From Thomasclavelia ramosa DSM 1402 (GTDB lineage: Bacteria; Bacillota_I; Bacilli_A; Erysipelotrichales; Coprobacillaceae): 64,000 nt of DNA. The stretch lies in assembly GCF_014131695.1 (NCBI RefSeq), contig NZ_CP036346.1, positions 2,356,001 through 2,420,000 on the forward strand. The letters are read 5' to 3'. Positions 34,928 to 47,673 of this stretch are shown piece by piece (position 1 is the first letter of the stretch; each line of letters starts with the position of its first letter). Under the pieces are notes generated by a model. That model saw only the letters and a program-made list of their open reading frames with translations. It made no database searches and was not told the DNA's origin. The position numbers were made by a program, and so were the translations under genes.

Positions 34928-36832
34928 ATGAAAGATGGATACATCCGTGTCGCTGCTGGTTCTTTTGAAACTAGTATTGCTAACGTAAAAAATAATAGTG
35001 AAAATATTTGTAACTTAATTAATGAAGCTTATCATAATGATGCTAGAGTTTTAGTTCTACCCGAGCTTTGTTTAACCGGATATACTTGTGAAGATCTTTT
35101 CAATCAAGATCGCTTATTAAATGAGGCTAAACAGCAACTGCAAACAATTATCACTGCAACAAATAATAAAGATTTAATCACCATTGTCGGTTTACCTTAT
35201 CAACATTTAAATAGTCTTTATAATGTAGCTGCAGTAATTCATCAAGGGGCGCTGCTTGCCTTAGTCCCTAAAACACATATTCCTAATTATCAGGAATTTT
35301 ATGAAGCTCGTCGTTTTGAACAAGCCCCAAAAGAAAATACACTGACAAACTTTAATGGTCAAAAGATACCTTTTGGAACTCACTATGTTTTTGCTTCAAC
35401 AACTAATTCAGATTTTAAATTTGGAGTTGAAATTTGTGAAGATCTTTGGTTACCAGATGCCCCAAGTACTAAACTGGCTTTAAATGGTGCTAATTTAATT
35501 TTAAATCCTTCTGCCAGCAATGAAATTACAACAAAAAGCGATTATCGTCGTTTACTAGTAAGTTCTCAATCAGCTCGTTTAGTTTGTGGCTATGTTTATT
35601 GTAATGCCGGTAATGGCGAAAGTACCACAGATGTTGTTTTTAGTGGGCATCACATTATTAGTGAAAATGGAACAATGATCAAAGAGAGCCGAGGTTTTGA
35701 CAGTGAACTGATCTATGGTGATCTCGATTTAAAGAAATTATCAAGTGAACGTCGAAAAATGACAACTTTTAAATCATATCATAATTATGAAACTATTTAT
35801 TTTGATTCAACAAATATCGATTTAAATACCACATATTATTATGATCCCCACCCATTTGTCCCTAGTAATCGAGACTTACGGGCTAAACGCTGTAAAGAGG
35901 TATTTGATATCCAAACAAGAGGTTTAATGCAACGCTTAAAAGCCACCGGAATCAAAAAAGTCGTTATTGGTATTTCGGGGGGGTTAGATTCTACCTTAGC
36001 CTTATTAGTATGTACGATGGCCTTCAAAAAGCTAAATTATGATACAAAAGATATTATTGCAATTACAATGCCTTGTTTTGGAACTACTTCAAGGACTAAA
36101 AACAATGCCTTAGGATTAATGGAAGAATTAGCTGTAACAAGTATTGAAGTTGATATTACAGAATCTGTCCGTATTCAATTTAGAGATATTGAACAAGATG
36201 AAAATATTCATGATGTTACTTATGAAAATGTTCAAGCAAGAACAAGAACAGAAATTCTCATGAATAAAGCTAATCAAGTTGGTGGTCTTGTGATTGGAAC
36301 TGGAGATTTATCAGAAGTTGCTTTAGGCTGGTCAACATACAATGGCGATCATATGTCAATGTATGCAGTAAATGTCTCTGTTCCTAAAACCTTAGTTCGT
36401 TATTTAGTTGATTACATAGCTAGTTTGTATCATGGAGAAAAATTAGAAACAATCTTAAAAGATATACTAGATACACCTGTTTCACCAGAGTTATTACCTC
36501 AAGAAAATGATCAGATCGTTCAAAAAACTGAAGATATCGTAGGTCCATATGAGCTGCATGATTTCTTTATTTATCATATGGTCCGTTTTGGTGATGAACC
36601 ACGTAAACTATATCGTAAAACTAAACTAGCTTTTAAAGATAAATACGACAAAAAAACTATTAAGAAATGGCTAACTAAATTTTATTGGCGTTTCTTTAGC
36701 CAACAATTTAAACGTAGCTGTATCCCAGATGGTCCTAAAGTTGGAAGTGTCTCTCTCTCTCCTCGTGGTGACTGGCGAATGCCAAGTGATGCAAACGTAA
36801 GTAACTGGATCGATGAAATCGAAAAAATATAA
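34928..36832 (+). CDS. nadE: Glutamine-hydrolysing NAD+ synthase
   Basis: Makes NAD from deamido-NAD using ammonia released from glutamine. Of 634 residues, the first 300 form a nitrilase-type glutaminase with the catalytic triad in LPELCLTGYT (Glu), VPKTHIPNY (Lys) and FGVEICEDLW (Cys). The rest is the synthetase domain with GISGGLDSTLA and GTGDLSEVALGWSTYNGDHM. A longer frame starts at 34898, but the ATG at 34928 has GGAGGAGA in front and the promoter overlaps the longer frame. Single-gene unit. Confidence 0.96.
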   Translation: MKDGYIRVAAGSFETSIANVKNNSENICNLINEAYHNDARVLVLPELCLTGYTCEDLFNQDRLLNEAKQQLQTIITATNNKDLITIVGLPYQHLNSLYNVAAVIHQGALLALVPKTHIPNYQEFYEARRFEQAPKENTLTNFNGQKIPFGTHYVFASTTNSDFKFGVEICEDLWLPDAPSTKLALNGANLILNPSASNEITTKSDYRRLLVSSQSARLVCGYVYCNAGNGESTTDVVFSGHHIISENGTMIKESRGFDSELIYGDLDLKKLSSERRKMTTFKSYHNYETIYFDSTNIDLNTTYYYDPHPFVPSNRDLRAKRCKEVFDIQTRGLMQRLKATGIKKVVIGISGGLDSTLALLVCTMAFKKLNYDTKDIIAITMPCFGTTSRTKNNALGLMEELAVTSIEVDITESVRIQFRDIEQDENIHDVTYENVQARTRTEILMNKANQVGGLVIGTGDLSEVALGWSTYNGDHMSMYAVNVSVPKTLVRYLVDYIASLYHGEKLETILKDILDTPVSPELLPQENDQIVQKTEDIVGPYELHDFFIYHMVRFGDEPRKLYRKTKLAFKDKYDKKTIKKWLTKFYWRFFSQQFKRSCIPDGPKVGSVSLSPRGDWRMPSDANVSNWIDEIEKI

Positions 36833-36833
36833 C

Positions 36834-36873
36834 AAAAAGGTTTTGTATTTAAAATCAATACAAAACCTTTTTT
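36834..36873. terminator. Bidirectional terminator between nadE and groEL
   Basis: AAAAAGGTTTTGTATT / AATACAAAACCTTTTT stem with T runs on both strands between the convergent genes. Confidence 0.92.
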
Positions 36874-36874
36874 A

Positions 36875-38497
<1,623 letters not shown>

Positions 38498-38504
38498 TTA
38501 CCTC

Positions 38505-38765
38505 CTAAGCAATATAAGCTAAAATATCTTTTTCTTCGATGACAATATAATCTACTTCGTCAATTTTAATATTAGTTCCTGAATATTCTTTGTAAACAAC
38601 TTTACTATTTTCTTTAATTTCGGATTTACAATCAGGACCTAAAGCAACAACTGTTGCTACACTGGGAATCTTTTTTGTTTCGGTTGTTAAAATAATTCCG
38701 CTAGATGTTTTATTTTCTACTTCATCTTTTTTCAAAATAACATTATCATGTAATGGCTTAATCAT
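38505..38765 (-). CDS. groES: Co-chaperonin GroES
   Basis: The 86-residue lid of GroEL, with MIKPLHDNVILKK at the start and the mobile loop TSSGIILTTETKKIPS. A GTG at 38774 is in frame, but it overlaps the GGAG site; the ATG at 38765 is correctly spaced from AAAGGAG. First gene of groESL. Confidence 0.97.
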   Translation of the reverse strand: MIKPLHDNVILKKDEVENKTSSGIILTTETKKIPSVATVVALGPDCKSEIKENSKVVYKEYSGTNIKIDEVDYIVIEEKDILAYIA

Positions 38766-38780
38766 TTTAATCACTCCTTT

Positions 38781-38851
38781 TTAGCACTAGCCATTCCTAA
38801 GTGCTAAAATTATTATATCCTTTTCTAGCACTTTGTCAATACAAGTGCTAA
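38781..38851 (-). promoter_or_regulatory. groESL promoter with two CIRCE operators
   Basis: TTGACA (38834-38839) and TATAAT (38812-38817) on the minus strand, 16 bases apart. CIRCE 1 (38781-38807) has arms TTAGCACTA / AAGTGCTAA with a nine-base gap and lies after the start site. CIRCE 2 (38826-38850) has arms TAGCACTT / AAGTGCTA, also nine bases apart, and overlaps the -35. HrcA is the known CIRCE repressor; its gene is not in the window. Confidence 0.92.
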
Positions 38852-38859
38852 TTTTTTAC

Positions 38860-38889
38860 AAAAAAAGATTCTTCAAAAAAGAAGAACCT
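38860..38889 (-). terminator. Terminator of the MATE gene
   Basis: Stem AGGTTCTTC / GAAGAATCT (one mismatch) with TTTTTT on the minus strand, overlapping the stop. Confidence 0.75.
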
Positions 38890-40222
38890 AGTCATATAAC
38901 CAGTTAGCTTTATAATAATATATGCCTAATACAAGCGAACTAAAAATCCAAGAAACTGGCCAGCCTAAATTTACAAAAACAATGTTATGGAAAATGTTAG
39001 TTGTTACTGTAACCCAGATTACTCTAAAAATACACCAGCACCCAATTAGAACAAACATTGGAATATTGGTTCTTCCAACACCCCGCAAAACACCACAAAT
39101 ACATTGGGATAGAGTTAAAAATAAATAGCCTGGAGCAATACATAACATCATCGTTCGTCCATATTCAATTACTTGGGAATTTGATGAAAAAATTCTTAAT
39201 AAATACGGGGTTGTAAAAACAATAATGATTGTCAGTGTCAAAATGATCCCACAGCTGATCAAAGTTCCAATACGTGCCCCTTTTTTTATTCTTTCATATT
39301 CTTGTGCACCCTTATTTTGTCCAACAAAAGTTGTTAATGCCATTGCAAAACTTAAAACCGGTAAGATAGCAAATCCATCGATTTTAGTATATGAACCTGT
39401 TCCAGCCATCGCATAAGCACCAAACACATTAATATTTGACTGCATAATAATATTTGAAAAAGAAACTACCGCATTTTGCATTGCACTAGGCATTCCAATC
39501 TTAGCTGTCTTTTTTAAAATATCGGGATAAAAATGAATCTGCTGCAATTCTAGTTTATACATTTCTTTAGATCTCACTAAAATATAAATTGATAATAATG
39601 CGCTAGTGATCTGAGCAATCGTAGTAGCAATCGCCACCCCAGCAATTCCCATCTTAAAAATTACAACAAATACCAAATCTAAAATAATATTTACAATCGA
39701 TGAAACAACTAAAAAATATAATGGATATTTAGAATCACCAACCGCTCTTAAGATTCCACTAATCATGTTATAAATAATTAAACCAATTACTCCTAAAAAA
39801 TAAATCCGTAAATAAATAATGCTCTGCCCAATTACGGATGAATCAACTCTTACCCATTTTAAGATTATTGGGGTGAAAATCACTCCGACTATTGTTGTGA
39901 TAAGACTTGAAACAAGCGCTAAAGCCATTGCTGTATGAACACCTTCTTTAACTCCCTGACAATCTTGAGCTCCAAAATAATTAGAAATTAAAACACCGGC
40001 ACCTAATGATAACCCCATAAAAAAACTAACCAGCATATCAATAATTGGTCCACTGGAATTTACTGCTGCTAAAGCTTGATCACCAATAAAATTACCTACA
40101 ACGATACTATCGACTGTATTATACAGCTGTTGAAATAAATTTCCAACCAATAATGGTATCGCAAACACGATCAGCTGTTTTGCAATATTGCCATGTGTCA
40201 TTAAACCATTTTTCCCTTCCAT
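38888..40222 (-). CDS. MATE-family efflux transporter
   Basis: The 444-residue protein has twelve membrane helices in two similar halves. Family blocks include IPLLVGNLFQQLYNTVDSIV with VVGNFIG near the start and the matching second-half segment. Members export cationic drugs and dyes with sodium or protons; no substrate can be assigned. Single-gene unit with its own terminator, downstream of a PTS operon terminator. Confidence 0.92.
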   Translation of the reverse strand: MEGKNGLMTHGNIAKQLIVFAIPLLVGNLFQQLYNTVDSIVVGNFIGDQALAAVNSSGPIIDMLVSFFMGLSLGAGVLISNYFGAQDCQGVKEGVHTAMALALVSSLITTIVGVIFTPIILKWVRVDSSVIGQSIIYLRIYFLGVIGLIIYNMISGILRAVGDSKYPLYFLVVSSIVNIILDLVFVVIFKMGIAGVAIATTIAQITSALLSIYILVRSKEMYKLELQQIHFYPDILKKTAKIGMPSAMQNAVVSFSNIIMQSNINVFGAYAMAGTGSYTKIDGFAILPVLSFAMALTTFVGQNKGAQEYERIKKGARIGTLISCGIILTLTIIIVFTTPYLLRIFSSNSQVIEYGRTMMLCIAPGYLFLTLSQCICGVLRGVGRTNIPMFVLIGCWCIFRVIWVTVTTNIFHNIVFVNLGWPVSWIFSSLVLGIYYYKANWLYD

Positions 40223-40280
40223 TATTTTCCCTCCAAATATCTACAGTATACTCCAGTACACTAATGATTAAAATAGCTAA

Positions 40281-40316
40281 CTAAAAAACTGATCACCAAA
40301 TGATGATCAGTTTTTA
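40281..40316 (-). terminator. Terminator of the alpha-glucoside PTS operon
   Basis: Stem AAAACTGATCA / TGATCAGTTTT with TTTTT on the minus strand, about 20 bases after the IIA stop. Confidence 0.9.
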
Positions 40317-40334
40317 ACCAATAATACTTTTCTA

Positions 40335-40823
40335 TTATTTTTTATAAACCATGATCGGATCGTTAGCCGCTTTAACCTCTTTATTTGTTAAGAACTGCTC
40401 CGGTTGAAAATCACCAGGATTAGTTACAACAACCATTGTAAGAGTATCCATCTCTTTTGATTTCAAAAATGCTTCATCGAATTTTATTAATGGATCACCC
40501 GACTCTACTTTAGCTTCAACTTCTGTTAAAACTTCAAATCCTTCCCCTTCTAACGAAACTGTATCCATCCCCACATGGATCAATATTTCTAGACCATCCT
40601 CACTCAACAGACCAACTGCATGTCCAGAATTAGGCATTAACATTTTAACTGTCCCCTTAAACGGCGCTACAACTGTATCTGTAGTAGGCTTGATGGCAAT
40701 TCCTTCCCCCATCATTTTTTCTGAAAAGACAGGATCTGGCACTTCTTCAATTGAAAGTGTCGTCCCGGTTAGTGGTGCTAATACTTCTACTGATTTACTT
40801 TTTTTCTTAAACAAATTTAACAT
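40335..40823 (-). CDS. PTS EIIA, glucose (Crr) family, alpha-glucoside operon
   Basis: The 162-residue protein is a stand-alone EIIA-Glc domain: APLTGTTLSIEEVPDPVF, FSEKMMGEGIAI and the phospho-histidine loop EILIHVGMDTVSL (His near residue 92), with histidine support from NSGHAVG. It passes phosphate from HPr to the EIIB domain of the IICB at 42688, which lacks its own IIA. Last gene of the four-gene operon. Confidence 0.93.
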   Translation of the reverse strand: MLNLFKKKSKSVEVLAPLTGTTLSIEEVPDPVFSEKMMGEGIAIKPTTDTVVAPFKGTVKMLMPNSGHAVGLLSEDGLEILIHVGMDTVSLEGEGFEVLTEVEAKVESGDPLIKFDEAFLKSKEMDTLTMVVVTNPGDFQPEQFLTNKEVKAANDPIMVYKK

Positions 40824-40835
40824 TCCTGATTCCTC

Positions 40836-41327
40836 CTAGAATAGTATTCCTAATCTAATTTTAACAAATAAAACTAATCCGTACAACATACCAAGCGGAA
40901 TCAATCCCACTAACATCGCTTTAGTACTATTATTTATAGTGAATTTTTTTATTGCAAACATTCCTTTACCATACTCTTGGAAAGTACCATAAATGATGAG
41001 AAAACTACAAATCATATTAAATGAACTAACTTGATAGACAATTAAGATCCATAACGGAATTAATAATCCATCACGTTTTTTTCGATCTTTAAGATCTTGA
41101 CAGATATTGCGCATTGCAAGATAACAAAATGGCATTGCTAGAACGAGTAATAATTGTCCCACAATCAAAGGTTCATTAAACATCTTTTCAATATCCCCTT
41201 GGGCCATAAATAAATACAAGAATCCAAGAATCAAGATAGGAATACCCACAAATAGATATTTTACAATATCCAAGGCACTCATTCCTTTAAAAAATTTAAA
41301 TATTGATTGTAGTTTTCCGTACACCAT
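40836..41327 (-). CDS. Small membrane protein in the alpha-glucoside PTS operon, unknown
   Basis: A 163-residue protein with four or five membrane helices (about 25-45, 55-75, 95-120 and 140-160) and the charged loop CQDLKDRKKRDG. I do not recognise the family. AGGAGG lies eight bases before the ATG at 41327; a GTG at 41333 is too close. It sits between the GH4 glucosidase and EIIA genes, ten to fifteen bases from each, so it belongs to the operon. Confidence 0.75.
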   Translation of the reverse strand: MVYGKLQSIFKFFKGMSALDIVKYLFVGIPILILGFLYLFMAQGDIEKMFNEPLIVGQLLLVLAMPFCYLAMRNICQDLKDRKKRDGLLIPLWILIVYQVSSFNMICSFLIIYGTFQEYGKGMFAIKKFTINNSTKAMLVGLIPLGMLYGLVLFVKIRLGILF

Positions 41328-41342
41328 TTTCACTTCCTCCTA

Positions 41343-44277
<2,935 letters not shown>

Positions 44278-44305
44278 ATTCTAAACTCTCCTCACTTTTC
44301 TAATG

Positions 44306-44319
44306 TATAGGTCCCTATA
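44306..44319. repeat. Small palindrome in the leader of the alpha-glucoside operon
   Basis: TATAG-GTCC-CTATA lies between the cre-like site and the IICB start; it could form a short 5' hairpin or bind a protein. No function is claimed. Confidence 0.35.
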
Positions 44320-44338
44320 TGCCTATCTTAACAATAAT

Positions 44339-44352
44339 TAAAAGCGCTTACA
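44339..44352 (-). promoter_or_regulatory. cre-like site of the alpha-glucoside PTS operon
   Basis: On the minus strand TGTAAGCGCTTTTA fits the catabolite repression element with one or two mismatches. It lies downstream of the probable promoter, a position where CcpA would block elongation. Confidence 0.65.
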
Positions 44353-44394
44353 ATATTTTGAAGGCTGTTTGTACCGATGTTAAGATAATAGCCC

Positions 44395-44424
44395 ATTATC
44401 ACATTTTAACGTGAAATTTCACAA
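44395..44424 (-). promoter_or_regulatory. Promoter and GTGA-N4-TCAC operator of the alpha-glucoside PTS operon
   Basis: TTGTGA (44419-44424) and GATAAT (44395-44400) on the minus strand are 18 bases apart. The perfect 12-base palindrome GTGAAATTTCAC (44411-44422) overlaps the -35. A similar palindrome precedes the second GH4 operon at 52825. Confidence 0.6.
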
Positions 44425-44425
44425 A

Positions 44426-44458
44426 TAAAAAAGAAGCAAGATTATAAAAATCTTGCTT
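44426..44458 (-). terminator. Terminator of the LacI-controlled PTS operon
   Basis: Stem AAGCAAGAT / ATCTTGCTT with CTTTTTTATTT on the minus strand, overlapping the last gene's stop. Confidence 0.9.
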
Positions 44459-45104
44459 AATGATCAATTATGATTTTTCTGCCTAATAAACCCGGATAAT
44501 CCCCTGAGGCAATCTTTTCTAGGTTATCCTGATGAGCAATAAACCATTTATTTTTCTTCTTTAAAATCTTTTTACGCTTTTCTAAAATATCGCCAGTTCC
44601 TTTTAATAATAAACAAATAGTTATAAAGCCTTCTTTACTAACCGCTATAGGAGTGTAATGTAAAGTAGCACTATAACATTCAACGATCGTACCTTTCGGA
44701 ACATAGAAAAGTTCACATTTAGAACTATTATATGTGTCATCTTGCATATCCCATATATGCCCAACTACTAAAATATAATCAGTGACTGCAATAATTGTTT
44801 CACTTCCTTGATGATATTCAATTCCACTTAATTCAACATTATCACCGGCGACAATACCTGCAATTATTTCTAAATAACCATAAACACGATGTGACAGCTC
44901 AATAATCGAAGACAATTGTTCTACTTCTAAAACGCTAGGAAGATAAAAGTTATCTTGTTTAGCTGCCTGAACAAAGTCTATACAAAATTCAATTGCTTCA
45001 TCAATATTATTATCAATAACCTTACCATAAGTTCTAAAAGCTTCGTCAGTAATACTTTTGATTGTATATTCAGGATTTAAAGTTTGAATTATTTCTAATG
45101 ACAT
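44457..45104 (-). CDS. DUF4867-like protein (cupin-type), last gene of the allose-type PTS operon
   Basis: The 215-residue protein starts LEIIQTLNPEYTIKSITDEAF and has a cupin-like strand pattern in the second half (GHIWDMQDDTYNSSK, LFYVPKGTIVECYSATLHYTP). I associate it from memory with DUF4867, a family found in sugar operons. One base separates it from rpiB, so it is part of the operon. A role as sugar-phosphate isomerase or mutarotase is conceivable but unproven. Confidence 0.7.
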   Translation of the reverse strand: MSLEIIQTLNPEYTIKSITDEAFRTYGKVIDNNIDEAIEFCIDFVQAAKQDNFYLPSVLEVEQLSSIIELSHRVYGYLEIIAGIVAGDNVELSGIEYHQGSETIIAVTDYILVVGHIWDMQDDTYNSSKCELFYVPKGTIVECYSATLHYTPIAVSKEGFITICLLLKGTGDILEKRKKILKKKNKWFIAHQDNLEKIASGDYPGLLGRKIIIDH

Positions 45105-45105
45105 C

Positions 45106-45558
45106 TTACTTACATTGCCTCACTTCAATATCTTTGAGCATATCAATTCTAACTTGATGACGCCCACCTTCATACTCACCAGTTAACCAGGCATCAACAA
45201 TCATTTTTGCAAGTTCAATTCCTACTACTCGTGCGCCAAAAGCCAGCATATTAGTATTATTATGCTCTCTTGATAATTTGGCTGAATATGGCTCACTACA
45301 TGTCACACAGCGAATTCCATTTACTTTGTTGGCAGCCAAAGAAATTCCTACGCCTGTTCCGCAGATTACGATACCTTTATCAACCTCACCATTTACAACT
45401 GCATTAGCGACCGCTTCACCAGAAACTGGATAATTAAATCTTTCACTGCTATCAGTACCATAATTGATTACTTCATAGCCATATTTTGCTTCAATATACT
45501 CTCTGATCACATTTTTATATTCAACTGCAACATGATCATTTCCAATTCCAATTTTCAT
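45106..45558 (-). CDS. rpiB: RpiB-type sugar-phosphate isomerase (ribose-5-P / allose-6-P)
   Basis: The 150-residue protein belongs to the RpiB/LacAB family: GIGNDHVAVEYK at the start, the catalytic cysteine in GIVICGTGVGISLAANK, and SREHNNTNMLAFGAR. RpiB proteins convert ribose-5-phosphate to ribulose-5-phosphate, and some convert allose-6-phosphate to allulose-6-phosphate. Next to an AlsE-like epimerase and a PTS carrier, the second role is preferred. In operon, four bases after EIIA. Confidence 0.9.
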   Translation of the reverse strand: MKIGIGNDHVAVEYKNVIREYIEAKYGYEVINYGTDSSERFNYPVSGEAVANAVVNGEVDKGIVICGTGVGISLAANKVNGIRCVTCSEPYSAKLSREHNNTNMLAFGARVVGIELAKMIVDAWLTGEYEGGRHQVRIDMLKDIEVRQCK

Positions 45559-45561
45559 TTT

Positions 45562-46053
45562 CTACTCCTCTATCTCAATAATAATATCATTATTACTTTT
45601 ATTTCCTAAATTACATTTGATTTGTGCATATTGAGCAGTATTTGTCACTACCATCAAGACTGTTGGATCGTAACCAGCTTCTCTAATTGCATCAAAATCA
45701 ACCTTTAGTAAAATATCGCCACGTACAACCGTATCACCTTGTTTCTTCATTGAGATAAAATGTTTACCGTTTAATTCAACAGTATCAATTCCAACATGAA
45801 TCAATAATTCTACACCTTTATCCGTCTTAATTCCAACCGCATGTTTTGTAGGAAAAAAACTTACAATTTGACCACCGATTGGGGCAGTTATTTGTTTCTC
45901 TGATGCTATGATGCCTACTCCTTTTCCCAATGCTTCACTATTAAATACTTGATCATTTGTATCTTTGATATCAATTACTTTTCCAGCTACTGGTGCACTA
46001 ATACGATATGGTTCAACTTCTACTTTTTTCTTCCATTTATTAAATAATCCCAT
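45562..46053 (-). CDS. PTS EIIA, glucose family, allose-type operon
   Basis: The 163-residue stand-alone EIIA-Glc domain has ISAPVAGKVIDIKD, FNSEALGKGVGII and the phospho-histidine loop LLIHVGIDTVEL, with THAVG nearby. It serves the IIBC at 47674. A GTG at 46062 is in frame, but the ATG at 46053 is better placed from AGGTG. Confidence 0.92.
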   Translation of the reverse strand: MGLFNKWKKKVEVEPYRISAPVAGKVIDIKDTNDQVFNSEALGKGVGIIASEKQITAPIGGQIVSFFPTKHAVGIKTDKGVELLIHVGIDTVELNGKHFISMKKQGDTVVRGDILLKVDFDAIREAGYDPTVLMVVTNTAQYAQIKCNLGNKSNNDIIIEIEE

Positions 46054-46062
46054 TATTTTCAC

Positions 46063-46998
46063 CTATTTATTAACACTTGCCATTCTAAAATATGTATAAG
46101 GTCGCCCTTTAATTGAAATACTCAATTGGTGAATATTCTCTGGTGAAGTACATCCCGAAAAGCCACCATCACCAATAGCATGAATATCAGCACCAGTTTC
46201 TTTCATCTTTAACGCAATCAAGCGTACCGTATCTGGGTCAGCCCCTTCAACTGAACTATTCAAAAAGCTCATTGCCAGAGTGCCTGGTTTATAACTATGA
46301 ATGTATTCAACTAGTTCCCGAATCATCGTGACACTGATGCCTGCTCTACTTCCTGGGGCTGGTAAATCAATACAATCAGCTCCCGCATCAATCAATTCTT
46401 TAATTATCTCTTTAGCATCTCGATTAGCCAGAGGATCTCCGAGCACCTTTTCGTTTATACCATCTTCCCATTTTCCAGCAAAGACGAATAATTGATCACC
46501 ATACTTTTCCTTGATCCATTTAGTACAAGCAATTACGTCATTAATTGAAGTTCCACTACCAGGATTACCACCCAAAACAATAAAATCAACTCCCATGTCA
46601 ACACATTTTTGAACATGTTCAGGTGTACAAAGCATTCCTTCACGGCGATATAAAGCTTTTTTACCACCGTCTTCAAATCCCGCTTTGGGACAACCTAAAT
46701 AAATCCCAAGTGGCCTTTTACAACGTTGCCTTAAGGTTTGGTAAGATAATCCTTGAAGTCCTTTATTATTTTCCATATTATCTAAATCCATTGTATTAAG
46801 CATAACCATATCAGCACCAAAAGCAAACATCACCTCAGAATTAGTTATTCCTCTAACTAATCCTTCACCAGCAAATAATAAATGCTGTCCCATGATTACC
46901 CGCCCTTCTGATTTAAAAATTGATTCTTTCAATTCCATCGGTGTCATTTTTTCAAAATCACTGCCTGAAGCACTAATTAGTCTAATTACATCGCTCAT
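46063..46998 (-). CDS. TIM-barrel protein of unknown function in a PTS operon
   Basis: A 311-residue protein with the look of a (beta/alpha)8 barrel: GADMVMLNTMDL, MGVDFIVLGGNPGSGTSIND, DAGADCIDLPAPGSRAGI and GADIHAIGDGGFSG are strand-loop units whose glycine-rich loops could bind phosphate. Databases have called relatives haloacid dehalogenase-like or PEP phosphonomutase-like, but no HAD motif is visible. It is placed between the epimerase and EIIA genes with one-to-nine-base gaps, so it likely acts on the same sugar phosphate. Confidence 0.7.
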   Translation of the reverse strand: MSDVIRLISASGSDFEKMTPMELKESIFKSEGRVIMGQHLLFAGEGLVRGITNSEVMFAFGADMVMLNTMDLDNMENNKGLQGLSYQTLRQRCKRPLGIYLGCPKAGFEDGGKKALYRREGMLCTPEHVQKCVDMGVDFIVLGGNPGSGTSINDVIACTKWIKEKYGDQLFVFAGKWEDGINEKVLGDPLANRDAKEIIKELIDAGADCIDLPAPGSRAGISVTMIRELVEYIHSYKPGTLAMSFLNSSVEGADPDTVRLIALKMKETGADIHAIGDGGFSGCTSPENIHQLSISIKGRPYTYFRMASVNK

Positions 46999-46999
46999 T

Positions 47000-47650
47000 T
47001 TATAGTCCTCTCAATTCTTTAATTATTTCTTGATAACTCTTCTCTTTACCAAATAAAGCACTCGTTCCTAAGATAAAACCTTCTACCCCAATACTTGACA
47101 GCATAGCAATCCGCTCCGGCGAACATGCCCCATCAATCATCACTTTATAGCCAAATTCTTCTTTTTTGGCACAAAATTGTTTAAATTTATCATCAACAAA
47201 ATTTAAATACTTTTGACCAGCAAAACCTGGATTAACACTCATTACCATCACATAATCGACAAGCGATAATGTTTCTTTTACACTTTCATAAGATGTCCCA
47301 GGATTTACTACGATTCCAGCTTGCGCTCCAGCATCTTTGATCATTTGCAAAGTTCTAGTTATATGCACATCACTTTCAGGATGGACATATATAATCTTTA
47401 CCCCTAATTGTGCAAATTTTTTTACATATGCCCCAGGATTTACTACCATCAGATGAACATCACAAGGTTTATTTGCTGTTTTGCAAATATATTCAATATC
47501 TTGCAGTCCCATTCCAAAATTTGGAACAAAACTCCCATCCATTACATCAAGGTGAAAAATATCAATTCCACTTTCCTCTAATTTTCTTATTTCATTTTCA
47601 AGATTACCAAAATTAGCACACATCATTGATGGACATAATAGTTTTTTCAT
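47000..47650 (-). CDS. alsE: Ribulose-phosphate 3-epimerase family (AlsE-like)
   Basis: The 216-residue barrel has LCPSMMCANFGNLENEI, the metal-binding HLDVMDGSFVPNFGMG, DVHLMVVNPGAYV, MSVNPGFAGQKY and the final IDGACSP...FILGTSALF phosphate loop. Family members are Rpe and the D-allulose-6-phosphate 3-epimerase AlsE. AlsE is preferred because it lies in a PTS operon with RpiB, where the two would turn allose-6-phosphate into fructose-6-phosphate; a plain rpe role is possible. Confidence 0.85.
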   Translation of the reverse strand: MKKLLCPSMMCANFGNLENEIRKLEESGIDIFHLDVMDGSFVPNFGMGLQDIEYICKTANKPCDVHLMVVNPGAYVKKFAQLGVKIIYVHPESDVHITRTLQMIKDAGAQAGIVVNPGTSYESVKETLSLVDYVMVMSVNPGFAGQKYLNFVDDKFKQFCAKKEEFGYKVMIDGACSPERIAMLSSIGVEGFILGTSALFGKEKSYQEIIKELRGL

Positions 47651-47673
47651 ATTTTTTCTCCCCTAAATGTTTC

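Noticed and set aside
46063-46998. Haloacid dehalogenase family
   Set aside because: No DxDx(T/V) motif or other HAD motifs; repeated strand-glycine loops fit a TIM barrel.
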